Origin: Arthrobacter sp. SLBN-112
GTDB taxonomy: Bacteria; Actinomycetota; Actinomycetes; Actinomycetales; Micrococcaceae
DNA: 64,000 nt
Direction of reading: 5' to 3'
NCBI RefSeq assembly: GCF_006715225.1
Contig: NZ_VFMU01000001.1
Location: 2,294,001 to 2,358,000 of the forward strand
Of this stretch, positions 33,678 to 45,690 are shown piece after piece (within the stretch, counting starts at the first letter, position 1; every line of letters begins with the position of its first letter). The notes beneath the pieces were generated by a model. That model saw nothing but the letters and a program-made list of their open reading frames with translations. It was not told the origin of the DNA and did no database searches. The translations under genes were made by a program, and so were the position numbers.

Positions 33678-35030
33678 TCAGTCGAGGCGCCGCTGGCGGG
33701 TTTCGGGGGAGAAGAACGCCATCCACAGAACAGATGCCAGCACCAGGGCTCCCGCCAGCGCAAACGACGTGGCCAGCCCGAGCTCGGGCCAGAAGTAGTT
33801 CGCGAAGATCAACGGGCCAAAGCCTGCGCCGAGGCGCGAGAACGTGGACGCCCAGCCGAACCCGGTGCCCCGCAGTTCCGTGGGATACAGCTCGGACACG
33901 TAGGCGTAGAGCACGGGGATGGCCACCTGCACCACGAACCCGAACACCAGCAGCCAGAACACGGCGGCCGTGGGGATGTCCACCACGAACGCCACGATCA
34001 CCAGGGTCAGCGCGGACAGCGGACCGGTGATGGCGAGAATCCACTTCCTGCCAACGCGCTCCACCAGGAGTGCTGCCACCACCACGCCAAGGAATCCGAC
34101 GGCGGCCATGGAGGCTGTGGTGACGAAGGCCTTGTACTCCGCGAAGCCCGCGCCGATCAGGATGCGGGGCATCCAGGTCAGGGACAGGTAGTACACCAGC
34201 AGGATGCTGAAGAACAGCGACCAGGCCGCGGCGGTGATCTTCCAGTTGAACTGCCATACTGAGCGCAGTTGGGTCCAGGCGCTGCCGGCGGAGAGCCTCG
34301 GGACGTCCCTGGCGTCGGGAAGGCTGTACGCCCGTGGTTCCGCACCGGTTGCCTCCACCAGTCCGTCGATGATCCGGGCTGCTTCCTCGCGCCGGCCTTT
34401 TCGGATGAGGAACAGCGGGGATTCGGGCACGCTGCGCCGGACCCAGAAGACCAGCAGGGCGGGCAGGACCATCACCAGCATGGTCAGGCGCCAGTCACCG
34501 TAGAGGGCCACCAGCCCGGCGGAGACAAAACCTGCCAGGGCAGCGCCGATGGGCCACCAGCCATCCATGGCCGTCAGCACTCTGCCGCGCTGCTTCCGGG
34601 GGGTGAACTCACCCACCAGGGCGTAGTCCACCGGAATGCAGCCGCCCAGGCCGAATCCTGCCATGAGCCGGAAGACGCAGAACCAGGCAAAGTCGGGGGC
34701 GAACGCGCCGAACACCGTGAACACGGAGAACAGCAGGAGAGTGGCTGTGAAGGCCTTCTTGCGTCCCACCGTGTCCGCGATGGTTCCCCAGATGAAGGCG
34801 CCCAGCGCCATGCCGATAAGGTTGGCCGTGCCCACCCAGGCCGCCTCCCCTGCGGAGAGCGACCAGTGTTTGGACAGCAGTGGAATCAGGATGCCGTTCA
34901 GGGTCACATCCCAGGCATCGAACATGAAGCCGAGGCCCCCGATCAGGAAGATCCTGCCCTGGACTTTCCATCGCCAGGGCAGTTCCTGGACCACCTGTTC
35001 GCCGCTTGGCACAGTGGTGTAAGTATTCAT
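33678..35030 (-). CDS. MFS transporter (metabolite:H+ symporter-like)
   Basis: A 450-residue, 12-segment major facilitator. The first half has GGLGFMFDAWDVTLNGILIPLL, the MFS loop-2/3 motif WGTIADTVGRKKAF and RLMAGFGLGGCIPVDYALVGEFTPRKQRGR; the second half has YVSELYPTELRGTGFGWAS. The pattern is that of the metabolite or aromatic-acid:H+ symporter and sugar-porter-like groups. The substrate is unknown. AGGAGG precedes the ATG. It lies on the opposite strand between purN and purH, and its stop is only 10 bases from hairpin copy 2. Confidence 0.87.
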   Translation of the reverse strand: MNTYTTVPSGEQVVQELPWRWKVQGRIFLIGGLGFMFDAWDVTLNGILIPLLSKHWSLSAGEAAWVGTANLIGMALGAFIWGTIADTVGRKKAFTATLLLFSVFTVFGAFAPDFAWFCVFRLMAGFGLGGCIPVDYALVGEFTPRKQRGRVLTAMDGWWPIGAALAGFVSAGLVALYGDWRLTMLVMVLPALLVFWVRRSVPESPLFLIRKGRREEAARIIDGLVEATGAEPRAYSLPDARDVPRLSAGSAWTQLRSVWQFNWKITAAAWSLFFSILLVYYLSLTWMPRILIGAGFAEYKAFVTTASMAAVGFLGVVVAALLVERVGRKWILAITGPLSALTLVIVAFVVDIPTAAVFWLLVFGFVVQVAIPVLYAYVSELYPTELRGTGFGWASTFSRLGAGFGPLIFANYFWPELGLATSFALAGALVLASVLWMAFFSPETRQRRLD

Positions 35031-35173
35031 CGCCGCCTCCTGTCCAAAACTTTAGCCCGGCCCCACCCCGTTCACACTCCGGGGGCCACGCCGGGCAACC
35101 GCGGCCTTCGCGATAAACTGGCCCTATCCCCACCAACCGCGGCCCTGTACCGCGAGATAAGACGGAGACATTT

Positions 35174-36859
<1,686 letters not shown>

Positions 36860-36933
36860 GCCCCACCCTTTGCTCCCCACCGGTTCCCTAGCCTCCAAGC
36901 TCGGCCAGGGAACCCTGCCGGTGGTGGGCCCAC

Positions 36934-36969
36934 GTAACTGCCGTTTTCGCACCTGAAAAGGGCAGTTAC
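36934..36969. repeat. intergenic hairpin after purH
   Basis: A 15-bp stem (36934-36948 with 36955-36969, one G/G mismatch, six-base loop) made of GTAACTGCCGTTTTC and its near complement. It is unrelated in sequence to the CAACT-type hairpins except for a shared GCCGTTTT string also found in the copy at 61325. Confidence 0.7.
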
Positions 36970-36993
36970 GGAGCAATCGATGAAGTAGAACCA

Positions 36994-37036
36994 ACGACGG
37001 CGCCCGCCCCCTTCCAAAGGGGACGGGCGCCGTCGT
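36994..37036. terminator. strong bidirectional terminator-like hairpin
   Basis: A 13-bp stem (36994-37006 with 37024-37036) extended inward by CCCC/GGGG. It lies between purH and the opposing gene cluster and is flanked by a short T stretch on the plus strand. Confidence 0.65.
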
Positions 37037-37048
37037 CGTTGTGCCGGC

Positions 37049-37222
37049 TTAGTCCTGGTCACCTGGAGGCGGGCCGGGCTCCGGAAGTTGAATCTCCCGG
37101 GGCTTGGCCTCTGCCATCCGCTGTTTGGTCCAGTACTCGAGGACTTCCTCGTGGGTCTGGGTCAGGTCCACGTGGCTGACAGGGTCCTCGTCGTGGTCGG
37201 GTTCCTTAGGACTTGGCTGCAC
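37049..37222 (-). CDS. possible small protein downstream of the serine protease
   Basis: A 57-codon minus-strand reading frame from GTG 37222 to TAA 37049. It encodes a very acidic, proline-rich peptide with HEEVLEYWTKQRMAEAKPREIQLPEPGPP. It overlaps the protease 3' end by 17 bases. An internal ATG would give only 22 residues. Amino-acid use looks like a genuine small acidic actinobacterial protein rather than a shadow, but no Shine-Dalgarno sequence is visible. Confidence 0.3.
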   Translation of the reverse strand: MQPSPKEPDHDEDPVSHVDLTQTHEEVLEYWTKQRMAEAKPREIQLPEPGPPPGDQD

Positions 37223-38186
37223 TGGCGTAGGTGGACTGGATGACGGAGCCCCAGTACGGGCCGTACATCACGGCGGAACGGTTGTAGCCGTAGCTGTTGA
37301 TGGAGTTCTGCACGCCGGCAGCCCCGGTGGAGGAGCTCGTCTGGATGAACCACGGGCCGCCTGAGGAGCCGCCCGTCATGTCGCAGGGGATGCCTTGGGT
37401 GTTGAACTGCGGGTTGTTGGGATCGTTGGTTGCCTTGCCGGTGCAGCTCTTCAGGGTCTCGCCGTTGAAGGGTGCAGCGGCGGGGTAGCCATAGGACTTG
37501 TAGGTCAGGCCGCGGGCCTGGTTGAAGGCGACGCCGGACCCGCCCACGACGGACGTCAGGGTCTGGTTCTGTGCGTTCCTGTTCAGCACGGCAAAGCCGG
37601 TGTCGTAGGTCATGTCGCCATTGGAGACCCACTGGTTCGGCGCGTACAGGGCCCGTGCAGACCACTTGCCGTAGGGCGCCGCGCCATTCTCGTAGGCAGG
37701 AACGAAGATGAAGTTGGTGGCGTACGCGCCGGGGCCTTCGTTCACGCAGTGTCCTGCGGTGGCCACGGTACTGCCGTTGGTGGAGGAGACGGCGTTGCCT
37801 GAGCAGACGTAGTTTGAGCCACCCAGGGTGAAGAACACCTTGCCGATGTGGCTGACCGGCTGCTCGCTCTGGGCCGTGGCGGTGGTGGCCTTGGTGCCCT
37901 TGGTGGAGGACGGCTTGCCTTTCTCCACGACGGCGGCGCTGGAGCGGTTGCCGCGTTCCAGTGCCTTTCCGGCCAGGGTGTCGCCGGGGAGGGCGCTCTG
38001 CATCCGCTCCAGGGTCCAGTAGTCAGCCGCGCCGGCGGCGTTCAGGACAGCACTGGTGACGGACGGGTTTGTGTCGTCGCCGGCCGCTGCGGGTGCAGCC
38101 GTGGCAGCACCTGCGCCGGTGAGAGCCAGAACGGTGGCGGCGGAGAGGCTCAGGAGGGCGGAAGCCAGAGACCTGGTGCTTGTCAT
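37206..38186 (-). CDS. secreted trypsin-like (V8/Glu-type) serine peptidase
   Basis: A 326-residue exported protease. The signal peptide (residues 1-~31, LALTGAGAATAAPA) is followed by a ~80-residue propeptide-like segment. The catalytic triad is His146 (VATAGHC), Asp195 (YDTGFAVLN) and Ser275 (GGSSGGPWF). The cysteine pairs around the active sites match disulfides of the S1B/V8-like family. It probably acts outside the cell in protein scavenging. The gene is monocistronic, with a recognisable promoter upstream. Confidence 0.88.
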   Translation of the reverse strand: MTSTRSLASALLSLSAATVLALTGAGAATAAPAAAGDDTNPSVTSAVLNAAGAADYWTLERMQSALPGDTLAGKALERGNRSSAAVVEKGKPSSTKGTKATTATAQSEQPVSHIGKVFFTLGGSNYVCSGNAVSSTNGSTVATAGHCVNEGPGAYATNFIFVPAYENGAAPYGKWSARALYAPNQWVSNGDMTYDTGFAVLNRNAQNQTLTSVVGGSGVAFNQARGLTYKSYGYPAAAPFNGETLKSCTGKATNDPNNPQFNTQGIPCDMTGGSSGGPWFIQTSSSTGAAGVQNSINSYGYNRSAVMYGPYWGSVIQSTYASAAKS

Positions 38187-38240
38187 TGTTGTCCTGTCTG
38201 AACGGGGAAAAGGCCTGGAAAAGCCAAGTGTGACCCTGTG

Positions 38241-38270
38241 AATTTATCCCCTTCGTGACAGGTTTGTAAA
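38241..38270 (-). promoter_or_regulatory. candidate promoter of the secreted protease
   Basis: On the minus strand TTTACA (38265-38270) and TAAATT (38241-38246) are separated by 18 bases, about 55 bases before the protease ATG. It is a reasonable sigma-70-type match, predicted only. Confidence 0.4.
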
Positions 38271-38516
38271 TAGTAGTGACGTATCATGTATGGCTGCTCG
38301 GCTGGGAAATGCCGCCCGGCCAGATGGACGCCCGGGTGCCTTGTGCACGCCGGTTCCTGCCGCCGTCGTGCGTTCTCCATCGCTGTAATCCTGCCCATCG
38401 CAGGGGTAACGCTGGGACTCCGGTACGGTTCAAACCGGCCTCCTCGGGTAAGTTGTACATGGTGAAATAGACCGAATTTTTCACAACCAAGCCGACCCAC
38501 AGGGAGACGCCCGCGC
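38271..38516. other. remainder of the divergent intergenic region before the isocitrate dehydrogenase gene
   Basis: Together with 38187-38270 this is a 330-base gene-free region. It must contain the isocitrate dehydrogenase promoter. No clear operator was picked out; GGGAG at about 38501 serves as its ribosome site. Confidence 0.4.
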
Positions 38517-40736
<2,220 letters not shown>

Positions 40737-40763
40737 GGCCGGCCGCTGCTGCGGCAGCTGCGA

Positions 40764-40807
40764 AAAAGAGGCGGTGCTCCGGATTACTCCGGGGCACCGC
40801 CTCTTTT
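40764..40807. terminator. strong bidirectional rho-independent terminator
   Basis: A perfect 14-bp stem, AAAAGAGGCGGTGC (40764-40777) with GCACCGCCTCTTTT (40794-40807), with a CCGG/CCGG inner pairing. T runs flank it on both strands, so it can end the isocitrate dehydrogenase transcript and the kinase-lipoprotein transcript. Confidence 0.9.
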
Positions 40808-40826
40808 AATGCCCTCTGTGCCGGGG

Positions 40827-41360
40827 CTAGTCCTTGCCCTTGCCCTTGTCGCCGTTGCTGTTCTTGCCGGCGTCGGCACCGGTTCCCCCCGCATTGCCTT
40901 GGGCCGGTGCGGGCCCAGGCGCCGGCGCCGACTGGGGAGCCGGCTGCTGTGCCGGCTCCTCGGCGGTGGGGGAGGGGCTTTGAGCTGCCTGGCCGGCGGC
41001 GATCCGGGCATCCTCGGCTGCTTTGGCTACCGCCTGCTGTGCGTCGATGGCTTCCTTGAGGTCTGCGCGGACAGCGGTGGCTACGGTGGTGATGCTCCGG
41101 CTCCGCTCCTCGGACACCTGGCCCTTTACCTGAAGCGCCGAGAGGTCCGCTTCAAGACCCTCCAGCGCCTTCAGTGCCGTTGCCGGATCATCCTGGGACG
41201 ACGCCTGGGTCACTTCCAGCACCCGCGCCTGGAGTTGTGCCGCGGCCTCGCGCTTAAGCCCGCTCCCTGGTCCGGCGCATGCGCTGAGCAAACCTGCCGC
41301 GAGGAGGGCCGCCCAGCAGGCCAGGACCATCCGGCCGGGGATGGCCTGCCGCAGCGTCAC
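40827..41360 (-). CDS. lipoprotein coupled to the Ser/Thr kinase, unknown function
   Basis: A 177-residue predicted lipoprotein with a lipobox LLSAC (Cys28). It then has a helical region rich in Ala, Gln and Glu (about 35-125) and a low-complexity Pro/Ala/Gly tail ending in a Lys/Asp-rich segment. The start is GTG at 41360, overlapping the kinase stop as GTGA, so translation is coupled. No family was recognised. The coupling suggests it works with the kinase's extracellular side or is its signalling output. Confidence 0.7.
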   Translation of the reverse strand: MTLRQAIPGRMVLACWAALLAAGLLSACAGPGSGLKREAAAQLQARVLEVTQASSQDDPATALKALEGLEADLSALQVKGQVSEERSRSITTVATAVRADLKEAIDAQQAVAKAAEDARIAAGQAAQSPSPTAEEPAQQPAPQSAPAPGPAPAQGNAGGTGADAGKNSNGDKGKGKD

Positions 41361-42625
41361 GGCTCAACACTTTTCTGGAGTTCCTGAAGATGGTCGCCCA
41401 GCACGCCGGTCACCGTGGGGTAAGGGACGACGCCGGCTGGCGGGGCGGAGAGGCTCATCATCACCGCAGCGGCGGCTGCAGTGAGGAGCAGGACACCGAG
41501 CACGACGGCCAGCCAGATCCGTTGGGACCGGGACAGGCGGGATTTGCGGGGAGCCTTGCCGACGGACGGGCTGGTAGCCACTCCGGAAGGTGCCACTTCA
41601 GAACCAGATGCGGGGGCGGCAGGCTGGGCGCCGGATACAGGCGTTTCAGCCTCCGTCGCTGCCGCGGCCTCGCGCATCTCTTCCACCGATTCTTCGGCAG
41701 TGATGGAGGGCGGGTGAAAGGGCATGGCCGGCAGGACGCGGGTGGTTTCCGGTGCCAGTTCTCCGGGAGTTGAGGCCGGCGAAACAAGTGCCTGGCGCAG
41801 CGCCGTCTCGATGTCAGCGGCCGTCGGCCGTTCCAGTGGCTCGATGGCAGTCATGGAACGAATGAGGTCGGCCCATTCCGCGGGAACGTCGTCGGGGATC
41901 TCCGGGGCGCGGTGCAGCCGGGCAACAGCGGATTCCACCGCACTGCCGGGATACTCCACGGTGCCCTTGATGCACTCCAGCAGCACCAGACCCAGGGAGT
42001 AGATGTCCGTGGCTGAAGACAGGGGTTTGCCAAGGGCCTGCTCGGGGCTGAGATAGGCAGCTGTTCCCACCATCGTGCCGGTGGCCGTGAGCCGGGTGGA
42101 ATCCACGATCCTGGCGATGCCGAAGTCCGTGAGCTTGGGACGCAGCGGTTCGCCCGGGCGGATCTGGACCAGGAGGATGTTCCCCGGTTTGATATCGCGG
42201 TGGATGATGCCCAGGCCGTGCACGTATGCCAGTGCGTCGGCGATGCCGGCACCGATGACGGACAGCTCCTCCAGTGGCACCCTGCTGTGCCGGATGCGGC
42301 TGCGCAGGTCCTGGCCCTCCACGAGTTCCATGGTCAGGAAGGGGCGCGGCTCGTCCGGAATACGGTCATCGATTCCGGCATCGAAGAGCGTCACGAGGCC
42401 GGGATGGTTCAGGGTGGCAAGGAGCTGAATTTCGGCTTCCTGCCGCTTGAGCTCTTCCGCGTCCGGAGCCTGGGGGGCGAAGAGTTTCAACGCCACGTCA
42501 CGGCCCAGTTTTTCGTCGTGGGCGCAGTACACCGATGACATTCCACCGCGGCCTATGACTTCGCCCAAACGGTAGCGACCGCCGACAACTTCATTCTTGA
42601 TGGAGCTAGGCGATTCCGCCACCAT
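41357..42625 (-). CDS. membrane serine/threonine protein kinase (PknB-like)
   Basis: A 422-residue Hanks-type kinase. The glycine loop GEVIGRGGMSSVY (21-33), Lys47 (VALKLF), the catalytic loop IHRDIKPGNIL with Asp144, and DFG at 167-169 are all intact. After ~100 residues of Ala/Pro/Glu-rich juxtamembrane linker there is one membrane segment (about 371-394) and a short outer tail of ~28 residues without PASTA domains. GGGAGGA precedes the ATG. It lies outside the usual pbpA-rodA cell-division kinase locus, so it is an accessory kinase; its substrate is unknown. Confidence 0.88.
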   Translation of the reverse strand: MVAESPSSIKNEVVGGRYRLGEVIGRGGMSSVYCAHDEKLGRDVALKLFAPQAPDAEELKRQEAEIQLLATLNHPGLVTLFDAGIDDRIPDEPRPFLTMELVEGQDLRSRIRHSRVPLEELSVIGAGIADALAYVHGLGIIHRDIKPGNILLVQIRPGEPLRPKLTDFGIARIVDSTRLTATGTMVGTAAYLSPEQALGKPLSSATDIYSLGLVLLECIKGTVEYPGSAVESAVARLHRAPEIPDDVPAEWADLIRSMTAIEPLERPTAADIETALRQALVSPASTPGELAPETTRVLPAMPFHPPSITAEESVEEMREAAAATEAETPVSGAQPAAPASGSEVAPSGVATSPSVGKAPRKSRLSRSQRIWLAVVLGVLLLTAAAAAVMMSLSAPPAGVVPYPTVTGVLGDHLQELQKSVEP

Positions 42626-42909
42626 GACCGTTCCTCCCGGTGCGCTGCGGCACTGTCGTACCTCAAATTATACGGGCGGTCCGATGAAACCAGTGATTGA
42701 CCTAGGCTTTCGCCCTGCGGCACGCCGACGGCCCGGCGGCGATTTCAAACACCTTCGCCGCCGGACCACCGGCTACAAGGACATGTGTGCTGAAGACATG
42801 TTTTGTACTGTTGCTTGGTTGTTTGGGTTATGTCCTCCTTTCGTCAGCCCACTGAATGCTGCCGCTTCAGGCGCGTGTGCGGGCGGTTTCCGTTGCTGCC
42901 TTGATGTTT

Positions 42910-44424
42910 CTAGGACACCTTGCGCTTGCGGAGCATCAGGAGTCCGCCGGCCAGGAGCAGCAGGGCCAGGGGAACCAGCGATCCATCCCAGCCGGTTTTG
43001 GCCAGGCCCGTGTGGGCAGAACCCGTGTTGGCAAGGGCGGAGCTTCCGCTGGCCGGGGTGCTGTGGGGCGCCGTAACCGTGGCGATGCCTCCGCTTACCG
43101 CGATGGAGCCTGCCGGGGCCGCCGTGAAATTGCCGCTGCCTGCAGTACCGGTGCCGCCGGTGCCGCTTGCGGAATCATCGCCGGCAGTGGTGCCGCCGTT
43201 GCCGGCAGGGGCGCCTGAACCCGGAGTACCGGTACCTGGAGCACTGGTTCCCGGATCAAGGGTGCCCGTGTCTCCGCTGGTGCCGTCTCCCGGGCTGGTG
43301 GTTCCCGGATCAGTGGTGCCGGGTTCGTTCGTGCCCGGGGTGCCGGTGCTGCTGTCACCACCGAGTCCGATACCCAGGTCCGCAACAGCATCCAGTCCGC
43401 CGGTGCCTGCAGTTCCGGTGCCCACACCAGCTCCAAGGTCAATCACTGCATCGACTCCACCTGCCGTACCACCGTTGGTGACACCGCCAATGGCGAGGTC
43501 CAGGGCTGCATCAACCGTGGTGCCAAGCCCGTTGGTATCACCGGTGATGCCGCCGAGGCCGAGGTCTACGGCTGCGTCGGCGGTGAGGTCTGCCGTGGTG
43601 CCGTCCGTGGTCCCCGTGCCGGTGCTTCCCAGGCCGAGGTTGACGTCCACTGCGGCTGCCAGGTCGGTGGTGCCGGTGGTTGCGGGGTCGGTGGTGATGC
43701 CGCCGAGGTCGAGGTCTACGGCTGCGTCGGCGGTGAGGTCTGCCGTGGTGCCGTCCGTGGTCCCGGTGCTTCCCAGGCCGAGGTTGACGTCCACTGCGGC
43801 TGCCAGGTCGGTGGTGCCAAGCCCGTTGGTATCACCGGTGATGCCGCCGAGGCCGAGGTCTACGGCTGCGTCGGCGGTGAGGTCTGCCGTGGTGGCGTCC
43901 GTGGTCCCCGTGCCGGTGCTTCCCAGGCCGAGGTTGACGTCCACTGCGGCTGCCAAGTCGGTGATGCCGCCGAGGCCGAGGTCTACGGCTGCGTCGGCGG
44001 TGAAGTCTGCCGTGGTGGCGTCCGTGGTCCCCGTGCCGGTGCTTCCCAGGCCGAGGTTGACGTCCACTGCGGCTGCCAAGTCGGTGGTGTTGGTGGTTGC
44101 GGGGTCGGTGGTGATGCCGCCGAGGCCGAGGTCTACAGCTGCGTCAACGGCGAGATCTGCTGTGGTGGCGTCCGTGGTCCCGGTGCTTCCGAGGCCGAGG
44201 TTGACGTCCACTGCGGCGGCGACACCCGTAGAAGCGGCCGGCGTTGGGTCACCCAGCAGGCCCAACGACGTCGAGTCGGCGGGTGCCGCCGCCGAGATAA
44301 GGGCGGAGGCGGAAAGGTCCGTCCCGCTGGTGGTGTCCGCTGCGCTTGCGGCAGCGCAACCGAAAGCCAAAAGGCCGCCGGCAAAGAGGGTGCTAAGCAG
44401 CCCCCTGCGAAGGGTGCAGTTCAT
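42910..44424 (-). CDS. repeat-rich surface protein with LAxTG anchor
   Basis: A 504-residue exported protein. A signal peptide (to about ASAADTT, residue 30) is followed by five to six long imperfect repeats, each carrying AAVDVNLGLGSTGT and TADAAVDLGLGGIT. A Gly/Thr/Pro-rich stalk comes next. The C terminus has LANTG and LAKTGW, a membrane segment (~LVPLALLLLAGGLLML) and RKRK. LAxTG is the signal used by class E sortases in high-GC actinobacteria. The regular DLGLGG strands suggest a repetitive beta-structure or solenoid. ATG 44424 has AGGAG nine bases upstream. It follows a second secreted protein in the same direction; no function is known. Confidence 0.78.
   Translation of the reverse strand: MNCTLRRGLLSTLFAGGLLAFGCAAASAADTTSGTDLSASALISAAAPADSTSLGLLGDPTPAASTGVAAAVDVNLGLGSTGTTDATTADLAVDAAVDLGLGGITTDPATTNTTDLAAAVDVNLGLGSTGTGTTDATTADFTADAAVDLGLGGITDLAAAVDVNLGLGSTGTGTTDATTADLTADAAVDLGLGGITGDTNGLGTTDLAAAVDVNLGLGSTGTTDGTTADLTADAAVDLDLGGITTDPATTGTTDLAAAVDVNLGLGSTGTGTTDGTTADLTADAAVDLGLGGITGDTNGLGTTVDAALDLAIGGVTNGGTAGGVDAVIDLGAGVGTGTAGTGGLDAVADLGIGLGGDSSTGTPGTNEPGTTDPGTTSPGDGTSGDTGTLDPGTSAPGTGTPGSGAPAGNGGTTAGDDSASGTGGTGTAGSGNFTAAPAGSIAVSGGIATVTAPHSTPASGSSALANTGSAHTGLAKTGWDGSLVPLALLLLAGGLLMLRKRKVS
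43540..44240. repeat. imperfect tandem coding repeats in the LAxTG protein gene
   Basis: Five to six near-identical units of about 120-165 bases, each starting around GCCGCCGAGG(C/T)CGAGGTCTAC and ending in CCACTGCGGCTGCCA. The high DNA identity, including synonymous positions, indicates recent expansion by slippage or recombination. Unit number is likely to vary between strains and to be assembly-sensitive. Confidence 0.85.
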
Positions 44425-44515
44425 GATGGATACTCCTGAAAAGTTGAGGTTGTTCGGGCGCAGATCAGCTGCCCGTAAGTCCACGTGCTGCCCGATGCAG
44501 GGCAGGTGGCCTCAA

Positions 44516-45484
44516 CTAGTCAGGGGAAGAACCGGGGTCGAATGACACCGGCGCAGGAGCGTGCTCAGACGCCCCGATGGCGGGAACAACGCCCGGACGT
44601 TCAAAACCAAAACCGAAAGGGGTAAGCCATGCCACGGCACCTGACGTGCCGCTGGAAGACCCACCGCTCCCCGCACCCGACGCCGGGGCAGGAACCTGGG
44701 CAGGCAGCGGGGCCGGGCCAACGGGTAGGGGATGCTCATAAGCCGGGTCAGCGGGCACAGATACTGCAGTCCGCGGGCCGGAAGTGCCCGCCAGGACTGT
44801 AACGCCTGACGCTTCCGACCCCGGGTTGCCGCCCGTATCCTGCCCGGCAGCTGCGGACCCGGCAACATCAGGTTCCGGTGCCGTCTCGGGTACATCTGGA
44901 AGTGTTTCCACGGCTGCGCTCTGAGCTGCCGCGGAATCAGGGATTACCCCTGCAGGAAGATCCACGGGCACCGCGCCAACAGGCGGATCCGGAAGCGGGA
45001 GGGGCAGCGGGGCAGCACCGGTTAGAAGGTCAGATACCGGTTGGAGCACCGGCTCGAGTGCCGGAACGGCCTCGGCTGCGGGGGCTACAACAACCTGCGC
45101 CACGCCGGCCGTCACGATGTCGGCAAGCCCAACAACGGGGGCGGAGACCGTGGCAACAGTGCCAGCCGGGATCACCTGGTCCACGACGGGAACGGCGGCA
45201 ATCAAATTGTCTGCCAGCCCGGAAACTGGGGTTACCACAGGCACCAACAAGCCGGGCCCTGTGGCAGGTCCGGCCGGGGAGGTTGGCGCAGCCGGTGAAA
45301 CCGTAGGCGCAACATCCTGGGCCAGCGATGAAACCGAGCTGGTGAGGCTGCCGAGCAGGGATGAGGAATCAGACCCGGAGTCGGCGGATGCTGCCGTTGA
45401 CGAAAGCGTCAGCCAGGAAACTGCGGCTGCTCCGGCAAGGATCACCGGGCGCAGGGCACGCCATGGCGAACTCGTTCGAGCCAT
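44516..45484 (-). CDS. secreted Pro/Val/Ala-rich protein, unknown function
   Basis: A 322-residue exported protein: a signal peptide (to about ASADSG, residue 35), then a Ser-rich segment and repeated hydrophobic VPVV/GLAD/PVSDLL-type stretches. The C-terminal half is disordered and rich in Pro, Gly, Ser and Ala, without a sorting signal or second membrane segment. No family was recognised. ATG 45484 sits eight bases after a G-run; a GTG at 45493 is in frame. The LAxTG protein gene follows in the same direction after 91 bases, so the two may be co-expressed surface proteins. Confidence 0.6.
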   Translation of the reverse strand: MARTSSPWRALRPVILAGAAAVSWLTLSSTAASADSGSDSSSLLGSLTSSVSSLAQDVAPTVSPAAPTSPAGPATGPGLLVPVVTPVSGLADNLIAAVPVVDQVIPAGTVATVSAPVVGLADIVTAGVAQVVVAPAAEAVPALEPVLQPVSDLLTGAAPLPLPLPDPPVGAVPVDLPAGVIPDSAAAQSAAVETLPDVPETAPEPDVAGSAAAGQDTGGNPGSEASGVTVLAGTSGPRTAVSVPADPAYEHPLPVGPAPLPAQVPAPASGAGSGGSSSGTSGAVAWLTPFGFGFERPGVVPAIGASEHAPAPVSFDPGSSPD

Positions 45485-45690
45485 GCGTACCACCCCCCAG
45501 TGATCAGTGCAATCGATGTTGCCTAAAGCCTATGACCGGATGTCGCTGCAAGTCCAGACTTCGCTAAAGGGATTTTACAAATGGCGGGAACAGGCACACA
45601 AGGTGTCAAGGGCGAAAGCAGGAGGTCACATGCTTGACCGTCCTGGGAAAGCCGGGCTTGGCGCCGTCGTTCTTCCTTGCGTGCCCGCCC

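Larger units (their letters stand above)
36860..37048. other. non-coding stretch after purH containing two hairpins
   Basis: No gene is recognised in the ~190 bases between purH and the possible small ORF on the minus strand. It holds the two hairpins listed separately. Confidence 0.4.

Noticed and set aside
43540..44240. Regular repeats considered as a CRISPR array
   Set aside because: Units are over 120 bases, contiguous, and encode a continuous protein. There are no short repeats with unique spacers and no cas genes.
42920..44545. 541-codon plus-strand ORF over the repeat protein gene
   Set aside because: It reads the coding repeats backwards into a Pro/Arg/Ser-rich chain. The minus-strand frame has a signal peptide, ribosome site and sorting signal.
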